This document shows, piece after piece, positions 61,677 to 64,000 of a DNA stretch of 64,000 nt; the first letter of the stretch is position 1; each line of letters begins with the position of its first letter. Location of the stretch: positions 39,561,554-39,625,553 of the forward strand of contig NC_132878.1 in NCBI RefSeq assembly GCF_030463535.1. Direction: 5' to 3'. Position numbers and translations under genes: made by a program. The DNA comes from Salminus brasiliensis (taxonomy: Eukaryota > Chordata > Actinopteri > Characiformes > Bryconidae). The notes under the pieces were generated by a model, which saw nothing but the letters and a program-made list of their open reading frames with translations, was not told the DNA's origin and did not search any database.

Positions 61677-61700
61677 CGACTCGACTCGACTCGACTCGAC
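61677..61700. repeat. (CGACT)n pentanucleotide tandem repeat
   Basis: Nearly five copies of CGACT in a row. Confidence 0.9.
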
Positions 61701-62214
61701 GGTGTTTTGGAACAATCAGTCAATCACAGCAGATATCAGTAAATCCTGACATAGTGAAGTGTTTAAACAAGGCAATTAGCTTAGAAATAAATATTTGTAA
61801 ATGTTTGCTGGACGTTATCTGTATAATCCCTGCTAAAAAAAAAAAAATCAAAATAATCTATGCTGGTCTAAACTGGTTTATGCCTATCGGGTACTGGTTG
61901 ACCAGCTTACTAGAATTCAACACCATGTTGGTTGATGCTTGTCTAGTACCTAATAATAATAATTTTAAAAACACACCAGTATTAGTTAATGCTGTTGATC
62001 AATACATCCATACGTCCATTGCCAGTGATCAGCATATCCGCAGTCAAAACATCACGTGCTGTTTTTTGCTGATTTTTAATGCAGAGATGTGATGTCAGTG
62101 AGTTCATAAAGTTATTTTATGTACCCGTAGATGATTACGGCCTACTTTTCTTCTGGACAGAGACAGCGAGTTGATGCAAAACAAATAAAAAAGAAAAAAA
62201 CGACCACTGTCAGC

Positions 62215-62420
62215 TGAGTCCCACTGAGCCCCGCCGCAGATACGCGTACAGTCGCCGCCAGAGTAACGCGACAGTGGCCTCTCGCGGCCAGACCGTTAGT
62301 CGAAGCTAAAAGACAGTGCTGTCTGTTCATTAGCAGCCCCCCATTTCTAACTGCGATGATTAACGGCTTCATTGTTAATTATTTAGTCAGTGAGCAGAGC
62401 ACTGAACGTTTCATGGTTTT
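62215..62420. promoter_or_regulatory. CpG-rich candidate regulatory element
   Basis: GAGCCCCGCCGCAGATACGC, GTAACGCGACAGTGG and CTCTCGCGGCC, followed by homeodomain-type cores GATTAACGG and TTAATTATTTAG. No coding potential. Inference only. Confidence 0.33.
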
Positions 62421-63511
62421 AAGAAGGAGCTCTCTATGCGCATTATAAATCGAAAAAGTCTGCGGGAGAGTGTGACTGTGAGACAGTCCAGAAAGTGACC
62501 CTGACCTAATTCCCAATACGACGACATATCTGGGGAGCAATTCAGTGCAGAATCCAAACACATTTGCGCAGCAATATTCCCATAATTCTGAGTAGTTTTG
62601 TCAAAAGCACTTAAATTTATGACAGATGGGAATAAGATGTTTATTGGACTCATGCCTGAGGTCCCTAAAGCTGCAAGATGCAGCTGGTAAAATACATAGT
62701 TCCATTAGTGTCTGTCAGTAATGCAGTGTACGTTTAAAATGCACTCCTTTATTCCTTCAGTCTACTAATATTAAAATGAAAAAGGTATTTGACAGTTTTT
62801 TTGTGTCTCTCAAGGTAAAAACAAAAATTGTCCAGCATGTTTGTGTGATAAGAAAACAACAATATGCTGAATTTAATAAAAGTTCATTTTAATGAACATA
62901 TAAATAAAAAAAACAAACATCAATGAGCCAGGACGGAAATTGCTTGTTTTCAATGTGAAGTCTGTACTGATCAATGCAATGTATTCAAATACACTGCTAA
63001 ATCAGGCAGGCCTCAAGAAAACACAGCACGCAATCAAGCAAAGAAATATGAATTTAATCCCAATTAAAATTCCTCTGCTCATCTCCCTAACTGCTTAATT
63101 CCCTAGAGATTCCATATTCAAATATTATTGTCACATAAACTGGTTTATAAACAACGCGCTGGGACACCTCCAAAAACTGTCCAGATATATGCATGTGCTC
63201 CAAGCTAAGTACCATTCATGAGGCTCTTGCAAATCCAGTAAACAATCCACAATAACAAATGACAACACATTACACTGTTAACACATAAATACTGGAACAT
63301 TTTTTATAACATAACACTGCCTCCCAGTAAACATTCTGTACTGCTCCATTACTTATTTTCTCAGTAATACATAATTGCATAAGGACTCAACCTAGTGGTC
63401 AGTTTTGTTATTCACCCTGTCCTGAATAACAAGATAAGTGGTTACAGGACAAGATAAAGGGTTGGACGGGAGTTTGGTACATTGAGTCTCTGCTTATGTT
63501 TTCATAGTTTA

Positions 63512-63960
63512 AGGGGCCCATATCATGAAAAACTAATACTACTAATAATTATCATTTAAAACAAAGGAGTTTCCTACACTATTTATCACTGCTCCAATGA
63601 AAAACATGTATCTTCATTTTTGTCTGTTTTAAATTTTCTCCAGTGTTCTCCAGTGCTTCTCCATTTTCTCCAGAACCCTGTAACTGCTCTGTACACTGTG
63701 TAAATCATTCTGGATGAACAGAGCAATAGAAATGCTCTAAATGACTTTAAATCAACATTTATTGTACATTCCATTTGAAGTTAATCACATTTTTGCAACA
63801 TTTTGAAGATGCATGTTTTTTCCCCATTTGACAGCAATGGAATGTATATGGTAGCTAAGCTGCAAAAAAACATTAAATTTTTTCTATGATGTTACAAGAA
63901 CAAACTCATTTACATATCAGGCTATAGGCGTTTAGCTCTACTCATTCATATTACAGTTCA
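63512..63960. repeat. Interspersed repeat family B, copy 2, with longer flanks
   Basis: It starts near AAGGGGCCCATATCATGAAA, a start seen in other fish repeats. The core 63589-63790 (CCAATGAAAAACATGTATCT, CTGCTCTGTACACTGTGTAA, ATCATTCTGGATGAACAGAG) matches 1723-1875. A short internal reiteration of TTCTCCAGTG lies at 63637-63675. No coding capacity. Confidence 0.7.
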
Positions 63961-64000
63961 CAGGAGTGTTTCAGCCTGGAATGAGATGCAATACAGGGTA

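Larger units (their letters stand above)
57996..63510. other. hlx1 far upstream flank, no gene recognised
   Basis: Mostly AT-rich unique sequence with microsatellites and CpG-rich patches at about 59530-60070, 60940-61350 and 62215-62420. The open frames here (for example 60705-60923 and 61754-62092) show no known domain. TAAT-type cores are frequent in the patches. Confidence 0.45.

Overview
The window looks like teleost fish nuclear DNA. It is mostly AT-rich, non-coding and unique, with dinucleotide and trinucleotide microsatellites, several decayed Tc1-like transposons, a broken LINE, and short interspersed repeats that I know from fish genomes. The repeat mix makes an ostariophysan (tetra, catfish or knifefish type) plausible, but that is only an impression.

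I can support one protein-coding gene: the H2.0-like homeobox gene hlx1 (HLX orthologue), on the minus strand at 51770-54440. It has four coding exons and GT-AG introns in compatible phases, and gives a predicted protein of 374 residues. The protein has an N-terminal eh1-like motif (FCIADIL), a second conserved motif (FGIDRIL), a complete HLX-type homeodomain split by an intron between homeodomain positions 44 and 45, and an acidic/serine-rich tail. About 180-280 bp upstream of the ATG lie five CCAAT motifs in both orientations. Four of them form two copies of the same inverted-repeat module, a strong candidate NF-Y promoter. A small terminal-inverted-repeat element sits in intron 1, and a (GT)n tract lies in the likely 3' UTR.

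From 1 to about 51.4 kb lies hlx1's downstream flank, a gene desert. It carries Tc1-like relics (5.4-6.7, 11.9-12.35, 28.2-28.64 and 38.47-38.65 kb), a Tc1-type MITE (33.46-34.1 kb), a Ty3/Gypsy-like pol scrap (24.37-24.64 kb), a rearranged LINE (25.3-26.3 kb), and several short repeat families. Between these are stretches that look unusually clean and more GC-balanced, for example 17.2-17.7, 18.6-18.96, 34.9-36.25 and 50.56-50.94 kb. I offer these as candidate conserved regulatory elements. This fits what is known of developmental homeobox loci, but I cannot verify conservation here.

From 54.7 to 64 kb is hlx1's upstream flank. It has CpG-rich patches at about 55.9-56.35, 59.5-60.1, 60.94-61.35 and 62.2-62.4 kb that could be enhancers or the start of a divergent non-coding transcript. 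I found no CRISPR, operon, phage or other prokaryotic-style system, and no tRNA or rRNA gene. The most interesting signal is the duplicated CCAAT module at the hlx1 promoter.
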